Assembly: GCF_028863665.1 (NCBI RefSeq)
Contig: NZ_JARBFX010000002.1
Coordinates: 310,001-374,000, forward strand
Direction of reading: 5' to 3'
From: Aquabacter sediminis
Lineage (GTDB): Bacteria > Pseudomonadota > Alphaproteobacteria > Rhizobiales > Xanthobacteraceae
DNA: 64,000 nt
Shown here piece after piece: positions 27,542 to 34,864 of the stretch (positions are counted from its first letter, which is position 1; every line of letters begins with the position of its first letter). The position numbers and the translations under genes were made by a program. The notes below the pieces were generated by a model. The model did no database searches and was not told the origin of the DNA. It worked only from the letters and a program-made list of their open reading frames with translations.

Positions 27542-27758
27542 CTACAACTTATCGAGAACACCACGCCGCCTCTTCATGATCCGGCGCGCCTCCTCGATCT
27601 GCTCGGGCAATGCGGATACCTCTCGGACTAGGCGATACCCCCGTCGTTTCAACGAGGGATAGGCAATCTCCCTCCCCCACTTTCAGGTGGCCGAGCACGA
27701 CTGCGGGGAGGATCAAGCCAATCTCGTCACCGATCCTGGTGGGCTTCAAAGTGATCAT
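27542..27758 (-). pseudogene. Frameshifted AbrB/MazE-type antitoxin
   Basis: The first half reads MITLKPTRIGDEIGLILPAV, the swapped-hairpin DNA-binding domain of AbrB/SpoVT/MazE antitoxins. The normal C-terminal tail (EQIEEARRIMKRRRGVLDKL, then stop) is present but in another frame. Removing one base from the run of five C at 27638-27642 (G on the coding strand) joins the two halves into a full 71-residue antitoxin. As written, the frame instead ends at 27549 with an unrelated tail. No toxin gene follows. It could be a true decayed gene or a sequencing error in the homopolymer. Confidence 0.75.
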
Positions 27759-27880
27759 AATAAAAGCTCCTGACCTCTCCCGCAGCCGAGAAACGCCAAG
27801 CTCATGCCTATCCAGCACGAGAAGTCACGACAACCACCCCGGTCAGGCCGCCCCTCCGGACGGCCCGCCGGGCCATGCCC

Positions 27881-28954
27881 TCACTCGAGATCGATGAGGA
27901 TCTTCAGTTCCGTCCCCGCCGGGCTCAGAAGCTGCTCGAATCCTTCAGCCACCACGTCGTCGAGGCGGATGCGGCGGGTGACGACCTTTTCCGCCGGCAG
28001 CAGGCCCGAGCCAATGAGGGCAGCGACGCGGGGCCAGATGAGGGTCGGGTAGCACCACGAGCCGCGCAGATCGATGTCCTTGAAGGTCAAGGTGAAACCG
28101 TCCACCGCCGCCTTGCCCACATGGAGCCCCACCTGCACCACCACGCCCTGGCGGCGCACCGCTTCGATGCAGGTGGCGGTGGCGGCTTCCGCGCCCACGC
28201 ACTCCAGCGCCACGTCCACGCCCACATGGCCTTCCGTCTGGTCGCGGATGGCCTCCACCACATTCTGCGTCTTGGGATTGAGCGTGATGACATCCGGCAG
28301 CACAGTGCGGGCCATGGCGAGGCGGTTGTCGTTGGTGTCGGAGAGGAAAATGGTGGTGGCGCCTGCCGCGCGGGCGGCGAGGATCTGCAACTGGCCGATG
28401 GGGCCGGCGCCGGTCACCAGAACGGAAGAACCCGGCCGCACGCCGCCGCGCTCAGCCGCATAGACCACCACGGCGCTGGGCTCGATGAGCGCGGCCTGCG
28501 CATCCGACACGCTGTCGGGCATGGCGAACACGTTGTAGTCGTTGACGATGGAATATTCGGCCATGCCGCCCCAGGGCCACATGAGGCCGACAATGGCGAG
28601 CTTGTCCGAGAGCTGGTAGAGGCCGCGCTTGCCATAATGATCGTCGCGCGGGGAGATGAGGGGCTGGATGGAGACCCGGTCGCCGGGGGCGACATTGGTC
28701 ACCGCCGAACCCACCGCCACGACGGACCCGCCATATTCATGGCCCAGCACCTGCGGCAGGTGGGCGCCCGTATAGGGATGGGGCTCTTTGGGAATGAAGA
28801 TGGGGCCGGCGGCATATTCGTGCAGGTCGGTGCCGCAAATGCCGCAGAAGCGGTTCTTCACCAGCACCTGGTGGGGGGCCAGGTCGGAGGCTTGAGGGGT
28901 CGGCACTTCCTCCACGCGGACATCGCGCTTGCCGTGGAAGCGGGCGGCTTTCAT
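27881..28954 (-). CDS. Zinc-dependent 2,3-butanediol dehydrogenase
   Basis: This 357-residue medium-chain zinc dehydrogenase most resembles (R,R)-butanediol/sorbitol dehydrogenases and would interconvert 2,3-butanediol and acetoin with NAD. The catalytic zinc site is visible in FCGICGTDLHEY (Cys40) and LGHEYGG, and the cofactor loop is VTGAGPIGQLQIL. It is the last gene of the acetoin operon, which supports this substrate. The structural zinc cluster of four cysteines found in ethanol dehydrogenases is not apparent. The sugar-alcohol alternative cannot be excluded from sequence alone. Confidence 0.88.
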   Translation of the reverse strand: MKAARFHGKRDVRVEEVPTPQASDLAPHQVLVKNRFCGICGTDLHEYAAGPIFIPKEPHPYTGAHLPQVLGHEYGGSVVAVGSAVTNVAPGDRVSIQPLISPRDDHYGKRGLYQLSDKLAIVGLMWPWGGMAEYSIVNDYNVFAMPDSVSDAQAALIEPSAVVVYAAERGGVRPGSSVLVTGAGPIGQLQILAARAAGATTIFLSDTNDNRLAMARTVLPDVITLNPKTQNVVEAIRDQTEGHVGVDVALECVGAEAATATCIEAVRRQGVVVQVGLHVGKAAVDGFTLTFKDIDLRGSWCYPTLIWPRVAALIGSGLLPAEKVVTRRIRLDDVVAEGFEQLLSPAGTELKILIDLE

Positions 28955-29032
28955 GGGGACTCTCCAGGTCGCAAGGGGATGGGACGGGCCGCATCGCCCG
29001 CCGGCACGGAGCCGGCGGGCGGGGACGCATCG

Positions 29033-29377
29033 TCAGGGCAGCGTGTCGAAGGCTTCCAGCGCCCGGCTGGCATAGACGGCGGAGGGACCGCCCCCCATTT
29101 CCAGCGCCACGGCGAGCACCTCCACCAGTTCCTGCCGGCTGGCGCCATGGGCCTTGGCGTTGGAGACGTGGAAGAGGATGCAGTCGGCGCAGCCCTGGTG
29201 CACGGCGAGCGCCACGGCCACCAATTCCTTGGTGGCGGCGGGCAGCGCGCCGGGCTTGGAGGCTTCCGTCATTAGGGAGCGGAAGGCGCCCATGGAGCCG
29301 GGCGCGGCCTTGGCCAGCGCGGTGAAGCGCCGGTGCATGTCCGTGAGTTGCTCGGGCAAGGTTTCGGTTGAGGCCAT
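29033..29377 (-). CDS. AhpD-like carboxymuconolactone decarboxylase-family protein
   Basis: This 114-residue protein has the peroxidase-type motif E-x11-CxxC-x3-H (Glu51, Cys63, Cys66, His70), the same spacing as the active site of AhpD. True carboxymuconolactone decarboxylase lacks this pair. AhpD of Mycobacterium is recharged by a dihydrolipoyl protein, so its place next to the lipoyl subunit AcoC is suggestive. The ATG at 29377 lies 10 bases after the SDR stop. The role in acetoin metabolism is inferred only. Confidence 0.85.
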   Translation of the reverse strand: MASTETLPEQLTDMHRRFTALAKAAPGSMGAFRSLMTEASKPGALPAATKELVAVALAVHQGCADCILFHVSNAKAHGASRQELVEVLAVALEMGGGPSAVYASRALEAFDTLP

Positions 29378-29387
29378 GGTCGCGCCC

Positions 29388-30185
29388 TCAGATGAAGACC
29401 ATGCCGCCATCCACCATCAGGGACTGGCCGGTCATGAAGTCGGAATCGGACGAGGCGAGATAGCGGGCGACGCCCACGAGATCGCCCGGCTGCGAGGCGC
29501 GGCCCAGCACGGCGGCGCCGGCGAAGCTGTCGAAGGCCTCGTTCTCCTTGGTGGTGAGCTTCTCGTCCCGGAAGCCCTTGTCGATCACCTCCCACATCGG
29601 GGTGGCCACCACGCCGGGGCAGAAGCAATTGGCGGTGATGCCCTCCTTGCCGAAGGCGCGGGCCGCCGCCTGGGTCAGGGCCACCACGGCAAACTTGGAG
29701 GCGGAATAGTGGGCGAGCGGCTCATAACCCTGCTTGCCGGCGATGGAGGCGGTGTTGATGATCTTGCCGCCGCCGCGCCCCGCCTCGGCCTGGCGCCGGA
29801 AGGTCTTCACCGCCTCCTGCATGCCGATGAGCACGCCCATCGCATTCACATCGGTGACGAAGCGCCAGTCCTCCTCGGTGATGGAGAGGAAGGGCCGGGT
29901 CTGGGCGACGCCGGCATTGTTGAAAAGCACATCCACCCGGCCGAAGGTCTCGGCCGCCTTGTCCAGCATGGCGCGCACCTGATCGCGCTTGCGCACGTCC
30001 ACCGCGACGCCGATGGCCCTGCCGCCGGCGGCCGTGATGGCGGCCGCACCCTTGTCCGCCGCCTCCTTCGAGAGGTCGGCCACCGTGATGGCGGCGCCAT
30101 CGGCGGCGAGCGCCTCAGCGACGGCCGCGCCGATACCGCCGGTGGCGCCGGTGATGACGATGCTCTTGTCCTTGAGATTGGGCAT
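29388..30185 (-). CDS. Short-chain dehydrogenase, probably acetoin/diacetyl reductase
   Basis: This 265-residue classical SDR has the NAD-binding TGATGGIG loop at residues 12-19, NNAGVAQ and the catalytic YSASK. The C terminus FMTGQSLMVDGGMVF is typical. It lies 59 bases after acoC, inside the acetoin operon, so acetoin or 2,3-butanediol is the likely substrate, perhaps of the opposite stereochemistry to the zinc enzyme downstream. Close relatives include 3-oxoacyl-ACP reductase-like and sugar dehydrogenases, so the substrate is inferred from context. Confidence 0.87.
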   Translation of the reverse strand: MPNLKDKSIVITGATGGIGAAVAEALAADGAAITVADLSKEAADKGAAAITAAGGRAIGVAVDVRKRDQVRAMLDKAAETFGRVDVLFNNAGVAQTRPFLSITEEDWRFVTDVNAMGVLIGMQEAVKTFRRQAEAGRGGGKIINTASIAGKQGYEPLAHYSASKFAVVALTQAAARAFGKEGITANCFCPGVVATPMWEVIDKGFRDEKLTTKENEAFDSFAGAAVLGRASQPGDLVGVARYLASSDSDFMTGQSLMVDGGMVFI

Positions 30186-30244
30186 GGATCCTCCTTCGCC
30201 GTCCGCGCAGGGCGGCGGCGGTTTGTTTTCGGGATGGTTGGGTC

Positions 30245-31351
30245 TCAGGCGATGCGGGCGAGGATCAGGTCATTGACCCGGCCAGCCTTTTCCATCTGCA
30301 CCATGTGGCCGGCCTCGGGGATCACCTCGACGGTGGCGCGGGACAGCGCGCTGGCATGGGCGGCGGGGATGACCTGGTCGGTCTCCCCGAACACCACCAG
30401 CACCGGCACGGGGGCGGCGGCCAGCGCCTCGGCCAGCACCTCCGATTGACGGCCGCCGGCAAAGAGCGCGCCCGAGAGGGCGGTGAGCGCATCGCCCACC
30501 CCGTCCAGGCGCTTATACTTCAGGAGGTCGTCCACCAATTGCCGGGTGACGGTGGCCGGGTCGTGGAACAACTGCTCCAGCACCGGCTTGAGGTCGCGGC
30601 GGGAAGAGGCCGCCACGAAGCCGTCCGTATAGCCGGAATTGATCTCCGGCCCGAGCCCCGCCGAGCCGATGAGCGAGAGGGAGGACACCCGCGCGGGCGC
30701 ATCCAGCGCGATCCTCGCGGCCACCGCCCCGCCCATGGAATGGCCCACGAGATGGGCCTTTTCGATGCCGAGCGCATCCATGAAGCCGAGCACGGCGGCC
30801 GAAAGCCCCTTCAGCGAGGGGTCGGCCACGTTCTTGTCGGACTGGCCGTGGCCGGGCAGGTCCAAAGCCGCCACACGGGCCTTCTCGGCCAGGGCGTCGA
30901 TATTGAAGAGCCAGTTGTCCAAATCCCCGCCGAAGCCGTGGATGAGGATCACATCCGGCCCGCTCTCGCCCCGCCGGGCATAGCGCAGGCGGCCGGCGGG
31001 GGTGTCCACGAACTCATAGCGCGGCCCCGCCTCCTCCTCCGCCTCGGCGGCGGCCTGCGTGGCATATTGGGCGACGAAGGCGTCGATCTCGTCATCCGGC
31101 ACCTCCTCATCGGCGATGACGCCGATGAGGGCCTTGACCGGATAGATGGTGCCGGGCTCGCCCAGCACCCGCCGCAGGAGGCCCGGCTCGTGGGCCTCCA
31201 CCACGCCGGCGATCTTGTCGGTTTCCACCTCCACCACCTCGTCGCCCGGCGCGATGGCGGTGCCGGCGGGCTTCAGCCAGCCGGTCACCTTGCCTTCCGA
31301 CATGGACAGCCCCCATTTGGGCATGACGATGGGCTTGATGCGTTCATTCAT
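30245..31351 (-). CDS. acoC: Acetoin dehydrogenase E2, dihydrolipoyl acetyltransferase
   Basis: AcoC is the E2 core of the acetoin dehydrogenase complex and passes the acetyl group from E1 to CoA. The 368-residue protein has an N-terminal lipoyl domain with the lipoylation site Lys46 in VETDKIAGVV. An alpha/beta-hydrolase-type catalytic domain follows (GHSMGG with Ser205; ETDQVIP; AGHMVQME). This hydrolase-like half is characteristic of AcoC rather than of ordinary E2 proteins. The start is the ATG at 31351. The E3 subunit (AcoL) is not in the cluster and is presumably shared. Confidence 0.94.
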   Translation of the reverse strand: MNERIKPIVMPKWGLSMSEGKVTGWLKPAGTAIAPGDEVVEVETDKIAGVVEAHEPGLLRRVLGEPGTIYPVKALIGVIADEEVPDDEIDAFVAQYATQAAAEAEEEAGPRYEFVDTPAGRLRYARRGESGPDVILIHGFGGDLDNWLFNIDALAEKARVAALDLPGHGQSDKNVADPSLKGLSAAVLGFMDALGIEKAHLVGHSMGGAVAARIALDAPARVSSLSLIGSAGLGPEINSGYTDGFVAASSRRDLKPVLEQLFHDPATVTRQLVDDLLKYKRLDGVGDALTALSGALFAGGRQSEVLAEALAAAPVPVLVVFGETDQVIPAAHASALSRATVEVIPEAGHMVQMEKAGRVNDLILARIA

Positions 31352-31379
31352 AACGATTTTCCTCAACCTGCCCGGTGCG

Positions 31380-32402
31380 TCACGCCGCCGACTTGGCGCG
31401 GCCCGTGGTGGCATGGACGGCGGCGACGATGGCGTCCGCAGTGGGGATGTAGAGGTCCTCCAGCACGGGGGAGAACGGCACCGGCGTGTGGGGCGCGGTG
31501 ACCATTTGCGGCGCCGCCTTCAGCGCGCCGAAGGCATGCTGGGCCACATAGGCGGTGATGTCGGAGGCGAGCGAACAGCGCGGATTGGCCTCGTCCACCA
31601 CCACCAGGCGGCCGGTGGCCTCCACGCTCTCGATCACCGTGTCCCAGTCCATGGGGGAGAGGGTGCGCAGGTCGATCACCTCCGCCTGGATGCCGGAGCG
31701 GGCGAGGGTGTCGGCGGCGGCGAGCGCGCGGGGGACGGTCAGGCCATAGCCCACCAGCGTCACGTCCTTGCCGTCGCGCACGATGTTGGCTTCGCCGAAG
31801 GGGATGGCATAGCTCTCCTCCGGCACATCCGCCTCGCTGCCATAAAGCGCCTTGTGCTCGCAGAAGATGACCGGGTCATCATCGCGAATGGCCTGGATGA
31901 GCAGGCCCTTGGCGTCATAGGCGTTGGAGGGGCACACCACCTTCAGGCCGGGAATGTGGGTGAAGAGCGGGGTGAGCATCTGGGAATGCTGGGCGGCGGC
32001 GCGGAAGCCCGCGCCCACCATGGCGCGGATCACCACCGGGGTCTTCGCCTTGCCGCCGAACATGTATTTGAACTTGGCGGCCTGGTTGAAGATCTGGTCG
32101 AAGCATACGCCCATGAAGTCCAGGAACATCAGTTCGGCCACCGGGCGCATGCCGCAGGCGGCAGCTCCGATGGCGGCGCCGATATAGGCGCTCTCGGAGA
32201 GCGGCGTGTCCATGAGGCGGTTGCCGTGCTTGGCATGCAGCCCCTTGGTGACGCCGAGCACGCCGCCCCAGGCATCCATCTCGCCGGGGGCGCCGGCGCC
32301 GCCCACAATGTCCTCGCCGAGCATGATGACGGTGGGATCGCGGCGCATTTCCAGGTCAAGCGCCTCGTTGATCGCCTGCTTGTAGCTGATCATGCGAGCC
32401 AT
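31380..32402 (-). CDS. acoB: Acetoin dehydrogenase E1, beta subunit
   Basis: AcoB pairs with AcoA in the thiamine-diphosphate E1 that cleaves acetoin to acetaldehyde and an acetyl group bound to lipoate. The 340-residue protein has the transketolase pyrimidine-domain features MLGEDIVGGAGAPG, DTPLSESAYIGAAIGAA and the C-terminal VDEANPRCSLASDI. The length is normal. The gene lies 28 bases after acoA and before acoC. Confidence 0.95.
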   Translation of the reverse strand: MARMISYKQAINEALDLEMRRDPTVIMLGEDIVGGAGAPGEMDAWGGVLGVTKGLHAKHGNRLMDTPLSESAYIGAAIGAAACGMRPVAELMFLDFMGVCFDQIFNQAAKFKYMFGGKAKTPVVIRAMVGAGFRAAAQHSQMLTPLFTHIPGLKVVCPSNAYDAKGLLIQAIRDDDPVIFCEHKALYGSEADVPEESYAIPFGEANIVRDGKDVTLVGYGLTVPRALAAADTLARSGIQAEVIDLRTLSPMDWDTVIESVEATGRLVVVDEANPRCSLASDITAYVAQHAFGALKAAPQMVTAPHTPVPFSPVLEDLYIPTADAIVAAVHATTGRAKSAA

Positions 32403-32430
32403 GGTTTTTCCTCCAGATTTATGAGTTCGC

Positions 32431-33414
32431 TCAGTAGGCGACGTACACGTCGGTGGTCAGTTCGCGCGGGCTCGGCAGGGGCGCACCCTTGGCGGTGTCC
32501 ACCGCGTCATCGATGAGCGCGGCCACTTCCCGGTCGACGACGGCAAGGTCCGCCGCGCTGATGATGCCGGCACCGGTGACGCGGGCGGCGAACAGCTTCA
32601 GGCAGTCGCGGGTGGCGCGGTTGTGGTCGTTCTCGCCCTTGGCCTTGTAGGTCTGGGCATCGCCCTCAAAATGGCCGAAGAAGCGCACCGTCTTGCATTC
32701 CAGCAGCGCCGGTCCGCCGCCCTCGCGCGCCCGCCGGATGATCTCGCCGGCCGCCTCGTGCACGGCGAAGAAGTCGGTGCCGTCCACAGTGACGCCCGGC
32801 AGGCCGAAGCCAGCGGCGCGGTCCACATAGCTGTCCACGGCGGTGGCATATTCCACCGAGGTGGATTCCGCGTAGCCGTTATTCTCCACCACGAAGATCA
32901 CCGGCAGGTTCCAGATGGCGGCCAGATTCATGCTCTCCAGGACGGTGCCCTGATTGGCCGCGCCATCGCCGAAGAAGGTGATGCCCACCCCGCCATCGCC
33001 GCGGAACTTGGCGGCAAGGCCGGCTCCACAGATGAGGGGAGCGCCCGCGCCCAGGATGCCATTGGCGCCCATCATGCCCTTGGAGAGGTCGGCAATGTGC
33101 ATGGAGCCGCCCTTGCCCCGACAGCATCCCGTCACCTTGCCGTAGATCTCGCCCATCATCTCGTGCACATCGACGCCCTTGGCGATGCAATGGCCGTGGC
33201 CGCGATGGGTGGAGGCGATGCGGTCGATGTCGGTCAGGTGCATCATGATGCCGGTCGCGCAGGCTTCTTCGCCCGCATAGAGGTGCACGAAGCCGGGAAT
33301 GTCGCCCTTGGCGAACTCCACATGCAGCCGCTCCTCGAACTCGCGGATGGTGCGCATGGTGCGGTAGGCGTTCAGCAATTCGTCCCGGGAGAGGGGGAAG
33401 GGATTGTTGGTCAT
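32431..33414 (-). CDS. acoA: Acetoin dehydrogenase E1, alpha subunit
   Basis: AcoA carries the diphosphate-binding half of the thiamine-diphosphate site of acetoin dehydrogenase E1. The 327-residue protein has RGHGHCIAKGVD and GKGGSMHIAD. The cofactor motif runs from FFGDGAANQG to VVENNGYAES. The start gives the family N terminus (LSRDELLNAYRTM). It lies 39 bases after acoX and precedes acoB with short spacing. Confidence 0.95.
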   Translation of the reverse strand: MTNNPFPLSRDELLNAYRTMRTIREFEERLHVEFAKGDIPGFVHLYAGEEACATGIMMHLTDIDRIASTHRGHGHCIAKGVDVHEMMGEIYGKVTGCCRGKGGSMHIADLSKGMMGANGILGAGAPLICGAGLAAKFRGDGGVGITFFGDGAANQGTVLESMNLAAIWNLPVIFVVENNGYAESTSVEYATAVDSYVDRAAGFGLPGVTVDGTDFFAVHEAAGEIIRRAREGGGPALLECKTVRFFGHFEGDAQTYKAKGENDHNRATRDCLKLFAARVTGAGIISAADLAVVDREVAALIDDAVDTAKGAPLPSPRELTTDVYVAY

Positions 33415-33453
33415 GGCGTCGGTTTTCCTCCTTGGGTCTTGGTTGATGGATGG

Positions 33454-34527
33454 TCAGGCGCTCAGCCCCAGCGTCATGCGCGGGCGGGGAGTGGGCATGC
33501 GCAGGAGCAGTTTTTCGCGCGCGCAGAAGGCCATCACCGCTGCCACGTCCACGGTGTGGAAGGCGGCGTCGCGCAAGGTGATGGCCACCTCCTGCGGGCT
33601 GTCGAAGAAGAGTTCGCGCTCGCCATCCAGCGCCACCGATCCGGCCGGCAGGCGCGAGGCGAAGACCGTGCCCGCCGGCATGCGGCGCCAGTCCTCCACG
33701 CCGATCTCGGTGACGAGCCCCGGCGCGATGGGCGCGTGCACCACGGTCGGCGCGGTGGCGGCAGGCGCCAGCGACACCGCAAGTCCGCCGCTCTCGGCCC
33801 GGCGCACGGGCTCCAGCAGGCCGGCAATGGCGGCCATGCCGATCACTTCCGGGTCGGCGAAGGTGACGTAAAGCTCGCGGAAGGTCTCGGCCCGCCAGAG
33901 CGCGCGGGCGCCCACATAGCGGTCGGTGACGAGGGCGACGTCCACCAGCGCGATCTCCGGCGCGCCGCCATCGAGGCGCACCTCGATCAGCTTGTTGGGC
34001 GCGAATGCGATTGCCGGCGGCACCAGGCCGCAGGCGGCAAGGCCGGTGGCAAGCCCGGTAATGGTGGGCTCGCGATGCTCGGGAAAGGCATTGTTGGTGC
34101 CGGTGGAGATGCCGGCAATGGGCACCGCCCCGCATTCGGCCACCACGGCGCGATGGGTGCCGTCGCCCCCCAGCACGATGATGGCGGCCACATCACCGGC
34201 CTCGCGCATCAGGCGCGCCGCCCGGCGGGTGTCGGCCACCGTTCCGGTGACGGGCATGGACAGGTGGGTGAGGCGGGGAAAGCGGGCCTCGCCCTGCGCG
34301 TTCGACCGCTCCATGCCCCGCAGCACATGGGTGGCGATGCCGCCCCGCTCGGGCATCATCACCACCTCCTCGATGCCGCAGGCGGCCAGCGCCGCCAGCG
34401 CGCGCAGCACGATATTGGCCCGGTCGGCCACCTGCACGCCGTTGGCGGAGGCCACCACGCGGCGAATGTCCCGCGCCGAGACGGGATTGGCGATGATGCC
34501 GACCTTGGGCGTCCGATCTGCGGCCAT
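33454..34527 (-). CDS. acoX: Acetoin catabolism protein AcoX (NAD-kinase-like)
   Basis: AcoX is a conserved first gene of many aco operons and belongs to the ATP-NAD kinase fold; its exact reaction is not established. The 357-residue protein has KVGIIANPVSARD at the N terminus and the diagnostic nucleotide-binding motif VLGGDGTHR near residue 120, followed by GTNNAFP. The ATG at 34527 follows a GAGGGAG box; longer in-frame starts lie in the promoter region. It is the first gene behind the sigma-54 promoter at 34601-34618. Confidence 0.92.
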   Translation of the reverse strand: MAADRTPKVGIIANPVSARDIRRVVASANGVQVADRANIVLRALAALAACGIEEVVMMPERGGIATHVLRGMERSNAQGEARFPRLTHLSMPVTGTVADTRRAARLMREAGDVAAIIVLGGDGTHRAVVAECGAVPIAGISTGTNNAFPEHREPTITGLATGLAACGLVPPAIAFAPNKLIEVRLDGGAPEIALVDVALVTDRYVGARALWRAETFRELYVTFADPEVIGMAAIAGLLEPVRRAESGGLAVSLAPAATAPTVVHAPIAPGLVTEIGVEDWRRMPAGTVFASRLPAGSVALDGERELFFDSPQEVAITLRDAAFHTVDVAAVMAFCAREKLLLRMPTPRPRMTLGLSA

Positions 34528-34600
34528 CCGGCTCCCTCTCCTGGCGTTCGTCCCTGCGGGCGCGCCTTTGCCGGCGGGCCTCGTCTTGTCCGTTCGCCAT

Positions 34601-34618
34601 CGCAAGGGGCGGGCCAAG
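34601..34618 (-). promoter_or_regulatory. Sigma-54 (-24/-12) promoter of the aco operon
   Basis: The minus strand reads TTGGCCCGCCCCTTGCG, matching YTGGCACG-N4-TTGC with one change and exactly ten bases between the GG and GC pairs. It ends about 75 bases before the acoX ATG. AcoR, a sigma-54 activator, is encoded divergently. The match and the context make this a strong prediction. Confidence 0.85.
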
Positions 34619-34699
34619 TGGCGCCCGCGCTTCAAGCCATTGATTTCGCTTTATATTGCGTCGCAAACCGTGGCGGACTGACTGCGGCACCCGCCGCCG

Positions 34700-34726
34700 C
34701 ACCTGTGGCGGGGCCTGCAACAGGTG
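34700..34726. promoter_or_regulatory. Candidate AcoR upstream activating site
   Basis: A perfect palindrome, CACCTGT-N13-ACAGGTG, lies about 85-110 bases upstream of the sigma-54 promoter, the usual distance for an enhancer-bound activator. It also lies in front of acoR, so it could serve autoregulation. Confidence 0.65.
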
Positions 34727-34864
34727 TGGCGGCCGATGCGGTTCGTGATGCCCTCCGGCGCGCGCAACGCTTGCGCCGGGCGCACAAGGCGCGGACACTC
34801 GCCTCTAACGGGAGGCGACAGCCCGGTGCCGGCCAAAGCCGGCGAGATGGTGCGGAGGACGCCC

